NCBI GenBank assembly: GCA_905221605.1
Contig: CAJNDS010000047.1
Location: 620,001 to 684,000 of the forward strand
Direction: 5' to 3'
Length of the DNA: 64,000 nucleotides
Source: Symbiodinium natans
Taxonomy: Eukaryota; Sar; Dinophyceae; Suessiales; Symbiodiniaceae
The notes beneath the pieces are model-generated. The model did no database searches. It saw only the letters and a program-made list of their open reading frames with translations, and was not told the DNA's origin. Below, in pieces: positions 47,301-58,821 of this stretch (position 1 is its first letter; each line of letters opens with the position of its first letter). The position numbers were made by a program, and so were the translations under genes.

Positions 47301-50300
47301 GTGCCCTTGGCCGGCACTTTACCAGCGACAGCAAACCACTTTTTAGCCCAGTCAGGGACATCCGCCAACTCCGGTGTAAGGAGCATGACCGATGCCCTTG
47401 GGTAAACTCGATGGAGAAGGCAGATTGGCCATGTATGCGTGCCGGGCTTTATCGCCACAGGGGTGGCGGCCCGCTTGACCGCAGCTTGCTCTGGGTAGTG
47501 ATACTGTTCCGAGGGCTCCTCCTCGATTTCTGCTTCCGAGGCCATGGCTAAAAACTGATAACCCAGCATGTCAACCAGGCGCTCTAACGACAGGTGGGGG
47601 AGCCACATACCCAAAACTAGTTTCATCGTGGGACCAAGTTCATGATACGGGGGCGGCAAATCAGCCAGATGCGGCTTGGCATCCGTCAGGAGGACTTGGG
47701 TACAGTCAGCACGGAGACTTGCAATGCTCCGGTTCTCAGCGGAAGGTATCCGGAGAAAAGCCTCCATATCGGGGCGTCTGATTTGCCGTCCCAGCACGGA
47801 GTTGATGAAAGTTTTAGACTTATCCGAAAGCTGGACAGAGCCACACGCAACCCCCATCAAACCTGCTCGCACTGTGCGATCCATCCGGGGGTCGGCCAAG
47901 CCGCAAATCTTTTTAGTCAATTCCTTATGCACATAATCCCCCGGCGTGAGCTGGAATAGCTCTTCACTGTGGACAAAGTGACCATAAGAGTGTCCACCAC
48001 TGCCAAGTGACTCAGGTCCAGTGAAGTAGTAGAGACGCGCTCCCGCGCCAATCGCTTGCGTCCTTGCTGCCTGGCTGGGCCGGAAGATACAAAGCTGGTC
48101 GCTCTCATGATGGACAAGACTAACAGCGTGCCGCAATTCCGAACCCAGGATATATTGCAGCATGGCCCGTGGCATGGCAACGCCGCCCAAACGTGCCTTG
48201 ATGTGGACAAAATCGCCCTTGCAGTCAGGAAGCTTTTGGCGCTCGTGCCAAGCGATAGCCACAGCAGCGCCCGTATACGACCCAGCAGAGAAACCCGTAA
48301 CGCACAGTTTGCACTCGCCAGCTCTACCCGCGGCGAGGCCCACATGCAGAGCGGTCAGCGCAGCAGTATGTGGCATGTGCAAGTGAGCCAGGGCAGGGCA
48401 CATTGTCAGGGAGGCTTCTACCGAGCTGATTCTAGCACGAACCGCCGCTGGCAGACCGCATCCTTCGACCTGAGGGTACAGAGCACGTGCCCATAGCTGG
48501 GCGGCTTGGGGCAGGAGCAACAATGCATGTGCGGCATTACCGCTGGTCGAAAGCAACAACGGGCGTTGTGTGTCCTCATATCGGACCTTTTTGCCCTGGT
48601 CGTCCCGGACTGTTTCCATTTCTAAGCCAGTGAGTGCATAGGAATTGGCTGTGTGAATGATGCTACCCGACACAGTGGGGGGCGTATTCTCGGCCTTCCC
48701 ATTCATCCCGCTAATGAAGAGCGACCGACATTCCCCTGAGGGGGTTAGGCGAGGCTTTGGAGGCGGGTACTGGTAGGCAGGAAAGGCAAAGGCTGCCAGG
48801 GCTTGTTGCACACGCATGGCTAGTCCATCATCCCAGTATTGACTGAGGCCCAACGGCGTGACCTTTATGTCTGCGGCGAAGAGAGGCCACGGCAGATCCG
48901 CCTGGGCCAGCCAAGCATGCGCAGCGGCAGCAAGAAGAGCAAGCGGCCCAGTGGGGGTATTGGGTCGACTGCGCCATTTCGGGGTGGCCCTGCAGGAAGA
49001 TAGGGCATCTTTCTTCCAAAACATGAGGACCCCAGGGAAGAGCTGGAGCCGCACTGGTCCACTGCCCTTTTTCCCAACAGAGGCCCACAGAGGGACGGCG
49101 TCCCCGTTGCCCCAGACCGACTCGGGTAGAGTAGGCAGCCGTAACACACTCCCCCACTGCGGCAAGATGTTTTTGCCTTTGGCACCATATCCATGCACAA
49201 AAGGAGGGGGTATGACCTCGGCGTATCGGTTCGCCATGAATAAGTCAGGACCAGGTAGGATTGCCAAACGGGAGTGCGAGCCGCCGTAACCCATGAGCAA
49301 GGGAAGAAATCCCTGTTCATATGGGCCTTGTCCCCATGTTTTGACCCCTCTGACCTGCCTGACTGGGGAGGCGCCAAACTGGATGTCTGGCTCTGGCCGG
49401 CCAGCAGTAAGGTCGGCCGTTTTCCACGCAACCTCATGTATGTATCTTCCTAAAAGTGCCCACGCAAACACAAAGTCAGAGTGCTTGTGAGCAGTGGTTC
49501 CGGCAAGAGGGGTGTTGCGTAGACATTGCCGATAATGGATCTGGTCCAACGGCACCTGCTCATGCATACCAGGCAATGGAGTGGGCACTTCACTGGGCAT
49601 GATGACTAGCTGCAGGGCTCGGCTCAACGCAGTGCCAATTGAGGTCACCGCACTAGCGACGTTGCCAGGGATGCAGAAGCGAGGGGGCCGGGGATGTTTG
49701 CCGTCCGGAGCATTCGGGTAGAAGAGGACCAATCCCCCATTTGCTTCGAGCTGGTCCTCGGACGCACAAACCATGCCAATTGAGTTTGGCGATCGGGCCC
49801 CACACGGTATGGACCCGTCCGGCGAGCAACTCCACGGCGAGGCTGGAAGCGAGCCACAGGGCTGTGGCTCGTCCGTCTCGACTTCCATGCTGCCCAGTGA
49901 CTCCGTCGAGAGGGTATTGGGCAGTAGATCGAGGACTGCAAACCTTCGCAGCTCTTCTGCTTCCCACCTGGCAGTGAACAAGGTGTCATGGTCAAGCAAC
50001 ATCAAGACCACCCCTGGCGCAAGGACTCTGAGGACTGCCAGAATTTCGGGCCCCGCCCACGTAAAGTGCACAGAAGCTAGCCCCGCTTCCTTGGTGTTAA
50101 CCAAGATGGGAAACCACCTCTCCTTAAACGGGCCTTCCCACTGCATGCGTGCTACCAAATGCCGGACAAAGTAGGGGAAGTGCGGAATAGACAAGAAGCA
50201 GCGACTATCCGTGACTCAGAGCAGGACATGGGCTCCTGCGGACTCAGCAGCCCGGAGCTGTGGAAGTAGGCAGCCGAGTAATGCATTGTAGTCAATCTCT

Positions 50301-50676
50301 GGGTGGAGACCTTGCGGCTCAGGTGGTTCGCCGGAAATGGCTCCCGAGGCCAGTTTCAATGGCAGTACGCCGCTAGGGGTGGGCTCAGGGAAATTCTGAT
50401 TACTTTCCAGTGCCTGCGCGAGATCCTCAGGCTCCTGAGGCCCCGGCGCATGGTCAGCACTCAGAGTGCGAAGCTGGCATATAGCCTGCGTTGCGGTCGC
50501 AGCAAGGACCTGTGGACCTGGGTGGCTAGGGACCTGCCAAGGTGGCAGGTCGGCTGCAACTGGCGCGGGAGGTGGCCTCCCATGTGGAATTCGCGGCTCG
50601 ATCCTACTGACCTCACTCACTGGGTATTCTCCAACACGTGGAGGAATCGGCGGTATGGGAGGGCGAGGACTATTAT
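44354..50676 (-). pseudogene. Hydrolase / SF1 helicase fusion protein, copy B
   Basis: The main open stretch is 1946 residues (50194-44354). It continues a frame from 50676 that is broken by a TGA at 50214-50216, where copy A has TTG. Near residue 633 VTGFSAGSYTG is a good GxSxG nucleophile elbow of an alpha/beta hydrolase. A hydrophobic segment lies at about 1079-1098. An SF1 helicase follows: Walker A GAPGSGKT (about 1254), DEAQ (about 1367), GDHRQ (about 1395), a motif with MRLPPEI (about 1521), and FTRGLGALVFVA near 1732 as motif VI. Order and DEAQ/GDxxQ fit Upf1-like SF1 helicases. A helicase encoded with a non-LTR element would be unusual. It could equally be a host gene caught in a duplication. 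Confidence 0.75.
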
Positions 50677-51734
50677 GAAGCCTGCGGTGCCCAACTGGCA
50701 TCCGCATACACTTCCAACTGCGCCGCACATCACCATCAGGACCGTAGTACTGCCAAGCATGGTATTGTCCGTTTAGGAACCTAATCACCTGTCGAGTAAA
50801 GGTATCTAGCAGCTCTGTTCCGGATCCGAACCACTTGCTCTTCCCTTTTCTTGATCATTCTGGTTGACATTTCAGTCATGACCAGCACCTTCATATTGGG
50901 CACCGTTGGCTGGTCTTTGGCAAAAGCACCAGTCACCAGGTTGATGAAGCAAAAATCCGCTTGCAAAGCTACAGGCCGATCCTGGACATCCTTGGTCCGG
51001 CGATGCTGTGTAGTCCCTCGAGTCATACGACAATGAGGACACTCAGACCAAAACGGAATGTGGCCTCGCATCCGAAACAGCGCCATTTCCTCTTGCTCTT
51101 TCTTGGTCATCGTTTTCACTGACTGCATCTGATCAACCTCCATAGGTTGTTGGCCATCATCCACCTCCATTGGTCGAACCTCGGTTCCTCCGAAGGTCAC
51201 CTTCCTTCGTTTTTCAGCACCACCTTGCAGATGGATCCAAGGACATCCAGCCCAGGATACTCCATATCCCATGACTCCTTTCTTCTCATGTCGCAGCGAA
51301 ATTTCCTTTCTTGTGAATTTAACTTCCCAACCAGTGCTCACCATTTGCTCGGTGCTCAAGATGTTGCGCGCCACATCTGCGACAACTCCGGTCACATATA
51401 CCGAAATCAAACCAAGATACTGCTCTCCTTCATACATCGGCAACAAAGCTCGAATGCGAACTCGCTCGAAGACACTCACTGGAGTATCATTGGCTGCTGA
51501 GTACCTCTCATTAGGTCCCAACGCCTTCCGATCCAAGATCTGGAACTCATCCAAGTATCTTTTCAATCACTGTCACTGACGCTCCTGAGTCGATCAACCA
51601 CCATCGGCTTGCATCATCCTTCTCCAGACTCTTGACTTGACTCATTGGAGGTCTCATCAAGGATTGAACCGGGTTAGACGGTATCATCTGAGATAGATCC
51701 GTGGAGATCCGATGCTCCAACTCAGCAATTCGGA
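50677..51734 (-). mobile_element. Fragment of a third copia element (protease to start of integrase)
   Basis: The fragment replaces 48 bp of segment A (10894-10941) and has no LTR or target duplication. On the minus strand it carries retropepsin motif WWLIDSGASVTVIE. After a frameshift comes the rest of the protease, a linker, an HHCC-type site with WSECPHC, and the first integrase aspartate (QADF). The sequence differs clearly from copia-1 and copia-2, so it is another family. The upstream host frame reads in frame into the protease portion, giving a fused frame of 219 residues (52206-51547). A small piece of unknown copia sequence fuses to the proline-rich linker at the other edge (50788). 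Confidence 0.85.
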
Positions 51735-52206
51735 CGGGAGACAGGGCTGTCTCCCTACCCGCTCCTTGTTCGGTGACAACACTCGCCCAAGGGGGAAGGT
51801 CTATCGCGTCACCAGGCAAAGCACTGTGCGTGGACACCGCTCGCCCCATGAGGGCACTGCTATGCGGCATGATGCCGATGCCTGGCCTCCATGCATGCAG
51901 GAGAAAACAGCGAACCGTGGGTTGCCGGGCGAAGCAGACGGCGTTGCTGTTTCTCAAAAAGGCAGAATGGTCCAGACACAACAAGGGTTGTATTTCCGGC
52001 GGAAAGTATCGGCACCAACCGGCAGCATCGAGTTCGTGAGGCAGGATGACGCCGGCTTGCATCTGCCTGGTCATTGCGATATCACTGGTCCCTAAAGTGG
52101 CAAGTGCAGTGAGTTGCCCTCTCCTGGCAACGTGGACTTGGAGCACTTGCGCTCCAACCCGGATCGCGTACGGTTGACAGGCATACGACTCCATGGCATC
52201 ACTCAC
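51735..52206 (-). pseudogene. N-terminal segment of the hydrolase-helicase fusion, copy B, cut by the copia fragment
   Basis: The sequence is almost the same as 10942-11413 in A, beginning MSDAMESYACQPY (GTG, then ATG). It has no known domain. The copia fragment enters after a GRETALSP segment, so the protein N terminus and the helicase body are separated. Confidence 0.7.
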
Positions 52207-52719
52207 CGAACATGGCAGGCCAAACTCATGTGACTACCCCACAGGCAGCGGAGAACCACGAGGCAACCTCCAGACACCAAGATCCCTGGAAAGCCCTTAC
52301 AAAAACTAGGGAGGGACTCAAGGAAAGAGAGGACCAAACAAAAAGCACAACACACAGGAGAGAAGAAGCAGAAAGGCGAGAAAAAACCAGTCAGGAGCGT
52401 TACAACCCTCTACACAATGGGTTCCTCGTTCAGTCAGCCAACCACCCTTAGCTTGAGCCAGGGCACAGCCAACGCGCAACCTGAAAAGGGATGCAGCATG
52501 TCATCGCAGGTGGCTGTTACTTGTGGCTGCAATGTGCTGCATGTACAAAGCAATGACCTGGAGACGATGGCATCCTTTACTTTGTCCGTGCACAGTAGTA
52601 GCACCAGAATGCAGGCGTACCTCGGTTGCTGGTCTGTTTGTAGCGGCAACACAAGGGCCGGCGCGCATAAATCGATTAAAATGGAAAAAAGGAAGGCACT
52701 CTCTACCCTGCCCCGACGA
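52207..52719. other. Spacer with no assignable gene (copy B)
   Basis: This is the counterpart of 11414-11914. A 72-residue minus-strand frame (52434-52652) is conserved between copies. No motif, RNA gene or repeat is recognised. Confidence 0.5.
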
Positions 52720-53706
52720 CTACTCCGGGAGCTCGATATGGTCCGCCAGCAGCCAATCAGGATCGCTCAGCAATGCAGGCCACACCACATGCTCCGGGTC
52801 CTTGCCGATAACCACCTGGCGGATTGTGAGGCCGGGGGCCCAGGGGTACTGCGTGCGTCCGTAGCCCTTGAAGGCGGTAAAGTGTGAGTCTTCGGAAAGG
52901 GCTTCTGTGACAGGAGGCACGCGATGATTGCCCCGCACCGAGTAGCCCATCCGAAGGTGGTGCTGAAAGGTCTCTACGTCCTTTCGTCCGCCATAGACTA
53001 AAATTCGTGTCTCCCCGCCCGTTGGGGCTGGCAGCAAAGAAGGCAGCCTAATGGGGCCCATGCAAACACAAGCCCGGAAGGTCGCATGGGCCTCGGAAAT
53101 TGCAATCTGGTAGGTGATGGTTCCTCCAGAGCCAAGGCCCATGAGATATGTGGGCAAGGAGATGCGAGGGCTCGCATCACGTTGGACGGCCAGTAGGAGC
53201 GGTAGAATTTCCATTGTATACACTGCCTTGGTCCAGGCAGCACCGTCAGGCATCCAGGCAGGCGGTGAGCCTGCTTGTCCCGCCACAGGCCATGCGCAGG
53301 CAGTGACGGCCTTTTTGAAAGCCAGGTTGCTCCACAGATACTCGATGGCCCCTTGCCAAGGCAGTGGGTGCATATTCTCCACATAGAAATGTCCACAACC
53401 AGGGAGGAGAAGCACTATCGAGTTGGGGAAGCCGGCATCCGCACTCGGCCGGGATACAACAAAGGGGAGGGTTGAACTGCCATGGCTCGCCGTAATCCAG
53501 GTGTTTTCACGCCCAGCTACGAGCGGAGGGGCGACCAATGGAGGAGGCTGCAGGTTCTCCAGGCCAAGGGGCTCTTGCAATGCCATGGCGAAGAAGAGGC
53601 AGCCTACCCAATTGATGGGGCAAGGTAGAGGAAGACTGGGCAGTCTTGCCTGAGAGCCGTGCCGTCCAGCGCAAAGAATGTCACACAACAACAAGCTTGC
53701 TCCCAA
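52720..53706 (-). CDS. Alpha/beta-hydrolase-like protein, copy B (intact frame)
   Basis: The frame has 328 residues from a TTG; the first ATG gives MALQEPLGLENL at about residue 41. Strand-like IVLLLPGCGHFY, the turn LMGLGSGGTITYQ at the usual place of a nucleophile elbow, and ILVYGGRKDV near the usual acid position follow the order of an alpha/beta hydrolase, with a late histidine (HFTAF). The elbow lacks the first glycine of GxSxG, so activity is doubtful. Decayed relatives of the same gene occur at 40135-41480, which indicates repeated duplication. It lies between X2 and the hydrolase-helicase fusion, all on the minus strand. Confidence 0.6.
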   Translation of the reverse strand: MGASLLLCDILCAGRHGSQARLPSLPLPCPINWVGCLFFAMALQEPLGLENLQPPPLVAPPLVAGRENTWITASHGSSTLPFVVSRPSADAGFPNSIVLLLPGCGHFYVENMHPLPWQGAIEYLWSNLAFKKAVTACAWPVAGQAGSPPAWMPDGAAWTKAVYTMEILPLLLAVQRDASPRISLPTYLMGLGSGGTITYQIAISEAHATFRACVCMGPIRLPSLLPAPTGGETRILVYGGRKDVETFQHHLRMGYSVRGNHRVPPVTEALSEDSHFTAFKGYGRTQYPWAPGLTIRQVVIGKDPEHVVWPALLSDPDWLLADHIELPE

Positions 53707-53884
53707 CTTCCCCTGACTCAGCTCCCTTCAGTTGGAGACTACATCAGCAGTATAACATGATCAATGGTTACAACTTTCCAAATCGGTCAAGACAACAGCA
53801 TGACATTACAGGAATGCCGCATGACCATGGATAACGACCGATGTACTAGGCCGCCGTTTGTTCCGTATTCGCACAAGGTCAGCG

Positions 53885-54577
53885 TTAGATGTCACTATCC
53901 GAATGCCGATTGTCCTCAAGCAGATGCATGGTCTCGTCATCTAAATGCTCGAGAATGTCGGTAGCAATACGTTCATCGAGGAAGCACGCTACCCACTCCA
54001 GAATGACGGCATTATCATTGGGGACAGCATCGGACATCGCTTGCAAAAGCAAATTGACTTTATCGGCAGTGAAACGCCATGCAAGCAAAAGATGCTGCTC
54101 CAAATGCGCTTTTATGAGGTAAATTGGAAAATCTTCCTGGCTATGCACAATGATTGGCCTGGCCCAGGCTAAAAGGGCATTCTGCTGTGGTCCAGGCGGA
54201 CGTCTGAACATAGCCAGTAACGCCCCGTACTCCTGGGCAAGCTCGTTCCTCAAATCCTGCGAAAGATCTCGAAGGTGGTGTGCAAGCCAGGCACGATGAC
54301 CTCCAACAGAGTGCGCGAGTTCGGCCGCAGCAACCATGGCGCGGGTCCGTTGATTAGGACGTCCTTGGGCTGCCGAGGCATCGCGGATTCCTTGCAGTAC
54401 GAGGAGCTTGGTGAGCGATATCCAGCCAGCGCTACAAGTGTGGCCGTGGCCTGCGAGGATGGGCTCGCTGGAAAAGATCTCCGGGTGTTCGTAAGGGTAG
54501 CATCTTTCCCAGTCACTGTCGCCATCTCCATTGACAGCAGTGTAAAGGCTGCCACCAATGACCAACGAAGCAGCCAT
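53885..54577 (-). CDS. Unknown protein X2, copy B (full frame)
   Basis: The 230-residue frame starts with MAASLVIGGS. It has a leucine/alanine-rich helical C-terminal 150 residues, with LLLAWRFTADKVNLLLQ matching LLLAWTLIEVIARL in X1. The N-terminal 75 residues have no counterpart in A because of the deletion there. No family is recognised. It stands next to the hydrolase-like frame, with a 178-bp gap. Confidence 0.55.
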   Translation of the reverse strand: MAASLVIGGSLYTAVNGDGDSDWERCYPYEHPEIFSSEPILAGHGHTCSAGWISLTKLLVLQGIRDASAAQGRPNQRTRAMVAAAELAHSVGGHRAWLAHHLRDLSQDLRNELAQEYGALLAMFRRPPGPQQNALLAWARPIIVHSQEDFPIYLIKAHLEQHLLLAWRFTADKVNLLLQAMSDAVPNDNAVILEWVACFLDERIATDILEHLDDETMHLLEDNRHSDSDI

Positions 54578-55330
54578 GCCGGGCAGTTAGTTCGGGGAGG
54601 GCAAGCGGGCGCCTGCTCCTGTGAGCCCTGGCGGCACAGAACAAGGGGGCAAGTTAGCGGGTAATACCATCACTCCTTTATGTTCGCGGCTGAGAGGGCT
54701 ATGAGCCACAGGAACAAACTGTCAATCCATGCGGGGGACTAGGGCGTGTGAGTGCGGGCGCACTCACGTACCCAACATCAAATCACTCCCGCACCCTCGC
54801 AAGATTCTCCGCAGGTAATACTCGGGAGCAAGGGAGCAACCCGAACGGGAGCTCCTGAGCCGCATCACCGAGCCCCTGCTCGGAAATTGCGGTGAGGGGT
54901 CACTGCTCGGAACGTAAATTGATCTACTGCCTTGAGAAGAGACGCAGGTTCCTACACCGCCGTGTGAGTGCGGGCGCACTCACGTGGTATGAGCAACTCA
55001 ACCGTCCTCCTCCACTTGCCCAGTGACTGGGGTCCTAGCCTGGCTAGAGGAGGGGAAGAGTATAGCATTGTTTCGCATTCGCGCGACACCCAAGTCCATC
55101 AATTCCGTAACATGAAGCTGCAATTTGAAATGGGTGCAGTTCACACGCACGACGGGCACAACACGCTGTGTACTGGCGAAGGTTGACGTCGATGTCACAA
55201 AACGCCTGCGCGATGCCCAAGCCCCGATGATACCTCCCCAGCGCCGACAAACAGCAGCCACTCTCGCGGTTTCCCTCAGGGACGGGAGGGCAACCCTATA
55301 ATTCTCGACTCCAGGAGCGACGTGAGGGAG
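54351..55330. other. Stretch present only in B, with two identical palindromes
   Basis: The first 230 bp encode the N terminus of X2. The rest has no clear gene apart from the end of a weak minus-strand frame (54998-55618). GTGAGTGCGGGCGCACTCAC occurs at 54748-54767 and again at 54964-54983, as an inverted repeat with 8-bp arms and a GGGC loop, in the same orientation 216 bp apart. Confidence 0.6.
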
Positions 55331-55815
55331 GCGAGTATAACAACAACCCCAATTCGACTGTTGTTGCCGCCAGAGGTACACTTGTGGAGGCTCAGAGAGG
55401 CCTTCGCGCGGCTCTATAATTAACCACAGGCTCAAGCACACAGTGCACGCATCAAAGAGGATACAACGCAATGCATCCAATGGGCAGTCGTGAAGGTGTC
55501 TATCGCTGTGCCTGGAGGCGGGCCTACAGTAGGCCGACGTAGGGCTCAACTGCGAGACAATCACAAGCAGCGGAGCAAGACGTTCCATATGGATTTGAGG
55601 GCTGGATGCCTCAACCATGTCAGTGATGCCTTCCTGAGGGGAAGGCGGTGGACTACCTCGGATCTACAGAGTTGACCTGAGCCAGCACTGCACAGCACCC
55701 ATGAAAAAGTCCCGCCAACACATTCCCTAGAATGCAAAACCGCGAAAGCAGTGTGAAACTGGAGAACAAGACCCTCATGCTTCCAAGGCCAAGCATTAGT
55801 GAAGGGGCGGGGTCC
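55331..55815. other. Segment between X2 and Y2 in copy B with no firm gene
   Basis: The part to 55545 is shared with A (13526-13736). On the minus strand it belongs to a 206-residue frame (54998-55618) of unclear status. The part from 55546 on is absent from A and leads into the C terminus of Y2. No RNA gene or repeat is seen. Confidence 0.4.
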
Positions 55816-57227
55816 CTACTGCATTTTCAGGAGTATGTTTGCATTCGGAGCAAAAGCTCGGAGTACTGCCGACGCAGGACTCGCAACTGCCCCTTGTGAG
55901 TCGGCCAGGACAAAAGATCGACACTCGAGGTGCCCACTGCGTTCTCTCATCGCTTGCACGCATTTGACCATCAACAGGGACACAGGCCAGCTACAAGAAG
56001 CCAAAACAGGGCAAGGTAGGTCATTCCAATCGCTTGGGTTGAGGAGCTGCAGGTGCCAGGACGGCCAGCCAACAGTGACGGGTGGATGCGCAGCCCTTAC
56101 AGCCAGGAGATCATTGTAGGCATATACAGTGAACGGTGTGCCCACCGGCCAATCTACCAGGGCACAGCACGGAGGGACGGACTAAGTTGCGAAACAGCGA
56201 AGACCCCAAGGAGATCTGGCTGCAGGCGGTTCGGGCACAAAGCACATAAGGCAGGGAAAAGTTGAGTGGTAAGTTGGAGAGTATCCCCTTCAAGAGCTTC
56301 TTGTCGAAAGGGGGCAACGCACCAAACGATTTGAATCATACAGCCTTGATGTTGAGTAACGCGCACTAGGGTGAGATTGGCAACAAGGCCAGCATACCTT
56401 ACCCTACAACGAGAAGCTGCTTCACGGACTGACCAAGGGGCAGGCACGTGACGCTGCAAGGTGGACTGTGTGCGAGGCCATAGACTGCCACAGTGGCCCT
56501 CTGCCTGCGGGTGAGGAGAATCCATTTGGGCAGGCCAATGATGCTCATGAGCAAGTCGCCCGCCCAGGAGCTGCCTTGCAGGAGTTTGATTGGCAAAGTC
56601 AGCTGTAAACGGTGAACGCAGTCGGAGGAAGCGGAGGCTCGCGAGTGGGAAGTCTCCAACTGCATGGACGTCGTAAGTGCATTCGTCAAGAGGCGTGACT
56701 CCAAAGAACGCTCCGGCGTGTTCCCCCGTGGGAATCGCAAAGAAGGGCATTCCCCTCAGACCTTCCAAGAGAAGTCGGAACCAGTGCGAATTAACTGATG
56801 CAAGACAGGCCACAGACTGGATAGCCAATTGGCACCAATGAAGCATGTGCCAATGAAAGTCTAAGCCGCCCGAGACCTGGCTGATCTTTATTTCTTGTCT
56901 TAGGCTCCAACTAAGCCAAGCCTGGAAGGCATCAGCGGCATTTTCAGTGCCATGAACACTCTGCAATGGCAGGGCAAGAACAACCTTGATGTTGCAGAGA
57001 TCCACAAGAAGGCGTTGCGCGACTGACGATGTCAGTCTTTGCACAGGGTCCTCTCCATCTCCGCAAAGAGGAATTAGAGGGTCATTGCCTAGGACCAGCG
57101 TCAAGGCCACCGGGGACAAATCCAAGGACAGAGCTTGCGGCAGAGCAAGAGTACGGGCGTACTCAAGCTGCCTTGGGTCGCTGTCAAGGCAATCTTCCTC
57201 TGTTGACATGCTCAAGTTGGGCCGCAA
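55816..57227 (-). pseudogene. Unknown protein Y2, copy B (7-bp deletion)
   Basis: The N-terminal 340 residues match Y2 of A. A 7-bp deletion near 56175 relative to A shifts the frame, and the rest continues in the frame 56145-55816. That remainder, with VGTPFTVYAY, RERSGHLECRSFVL and an ILLK near the end, aligns with the C terminus of Y1. B therefore preserves the full extent of the domain and A preserves the frame across the break. No family is recognised. Confidence 0.6.
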
Positions 57228-57372
57228 GGCAACGAGTCGTATAGTGTGGCGGCAGGAAAGTGACGTCGCGGGGCAGCCTCAGACTCCCATGAGCCAAAGC
57301 ACTACTACGCTAGTGTGAGCCAAAAGGCGGCAAGAAGGCGTTACCAATGCAGCAAAGCCAGCCGTCCTAGCA

Positions 57373-58725
57373 TCAAAGTAGGCTGTGGGAGGCGGAGACC
57401 AATCTAAACAGGTGACCTTCGAAGGTGAGGCACTTGTACTTAAGAAGCACCCTCGCATCCTCATGGAACGCTGTTTGGATTTTGGTGCACGTGTCCGCAA
57501 CAAAGCCCTGTTCATCGCAAAGTACGAAAGCCCGACTTTCAAGGTAACCACTCCGTTGCCGCATGTGTTGCACAATTAGTATTTGCAGCATTAGGACCGG
57601 CAGCATTGGATCGATTGTGAGATTGAGAGGGAGCATCCCATCAGGCGGATTGACAATACAGAGGCGCCTACTAAAGTAAGACCCTACCAGGACCGGATGC
57701 GCCTCTACCATGTGCTCAAAGGAGGGGAAGGCAACAGCAATAAAGACCGTGCCAACAGGCCAATCAACAAGAAAGCTGACTAGAGGGACAGCAAAAGTCA
57801 GTCCCTGGACAACTACTTGGATTTGCACCAGATTGAGATCAAGTCGGAAGGCCATGTTTTCCAGGAGGAGCGGAAGAAGTTCAGCGCCTAGTTGGGTAGA
57901 GTCGAGGAGGTACCACTCTCCGTGCGTGTAGGGTGAGCAACACATGGTGTACTTGAGCATACATCCAAACTCGAGTCCAACTTCAACGAGGACGAAGGTG
58001 GCGATTTGGCCAACGAAAGCACAGGTCGCACCAAGACCCTGTTCGTGAAAGGCGCAGGCCGTTTGGGTGGTGAACTGGTACTCTTGCACTCGTGGCGCAC
58101 CGGTGCCATTCTCGGCTGGGAGGGGCCCAGAGGGGCGTTTAAGAACGCCAGGCCAAAAACCATGGTGGGTGGCACGAGCAAGCAGGGTGGGAGGTGACCT
58201 TTGGTATGCGAGAAGAGGTGCATGAAGACGGAAAACAGGCAGACAGGACAGCGAGCTCAACCGAAGAAAAAACACCTCGTAGCTGCCCAGGGTGGTAGTG
58301 GCAATTCTGCAAGATGCATGCAATGTTACCGGGAGCGCAATTATATACGCCTGCCCGATGTGGCCAGCAAGTACATTATGCCACGCCACACTCACTGAAC
58401 CCATAGCGCGCAGAGTTTGCAACCCCCATTGCTGCCACTCAAGGCATCCGCATCCATCTATCTCCCTTAACTGGAGGGCAAGTCCCTTGGACCAACAGCT
58501 GTGGATAAGCTGGAGAGCAGCCCCAACCAATTCGGAGGACTTTACATCGGCATCCAAGTGTGCACGAATCGAGACCGTGCCAGCCAGCTGCATAATGCAA
58601 AAGGCGATACTGGACTCCACGGTGCAGAATTTGTTGTCATACGAGAAGAGGCAGGGCGAAGTATGGATGGAAGAGCCAAGAATCTTCCTAAGATGATCCG
58701 GCGCCAAATCCAGACAGAAGGCCAT
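57373..58725 (-). CDS. Unknown protein Y1, copy B
   Basis: The 450-residue frame is practically the same as 15077-16429 (a few substitutions such as R to S near residue 76). It is a paralogue of Y2 lying next to it. The conserved landmarks are VDWPVGT, RQRSGYLESRAFVL and the KYK near the end. Several hydrophobic stretches are present but there is no clear transmembrane helix. Function is unknown. Confidence 0.6.
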   Translation of the reverse strand: MAFCLDLAPDHLRKILGSSIHTSPCLFSYDNKFCTVESSIAFCIMQLAGTVSIRAHLDADVKSSELVGAALQLIHSCWSKGLALQLREIDGCGCLEWQQWGLQTLRAMGSVSVAWHNVLAGHIGQAYIIALPVTLHASCRIATTTLGSYEVFFLRLSSLSCLPVFRLHAPLLAYQRSPPTLLARATHHGFWPGVLKRPSGPLPAENGTGAPRVQEYQFTTQTACAFHEQGLGATCAFVGQIATFVLVEVGLEFGCMLKYTMCCSPYTHGEWYLLDSTQLGAELLPLLLENMAFRLDLNLVQIQVVVQGLTFAVPLVSFLVDWPVGTVFIAVAFPSFEHMVEAHPVLVGSYFSRRLCIVNPPDGMLPLNLTIDPMLPVLMLQILIVQHMRQRSGYLESRAFVLCDEQGFVADTCTKIQTAFHEDARVLLKYKCLTFEGHLFRLVSASHSLL

Positions 58726-58821
58726 TGCGCGGGTTAAGGGTCAGTGCTCCCATAACGAGCGCTTGAGCAAAATAACTGTCACGCATGTGCCAACTATATT
58801 CGGATGGGGAGGGGTAGGTGA

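Noticed and set aside
50214..50216. TGA as a selenocysteine or readthrough codon in the helicase fusion
   Set aside because: Copy A has TTG there and no selenocysteine signal is visible. A nonsense mutation is simpler.
54748..54983. MITE bounded by the two palindromes
   Set aside because: The palindromes are direct, not inverted, relative to one another and no target duplication is seen.
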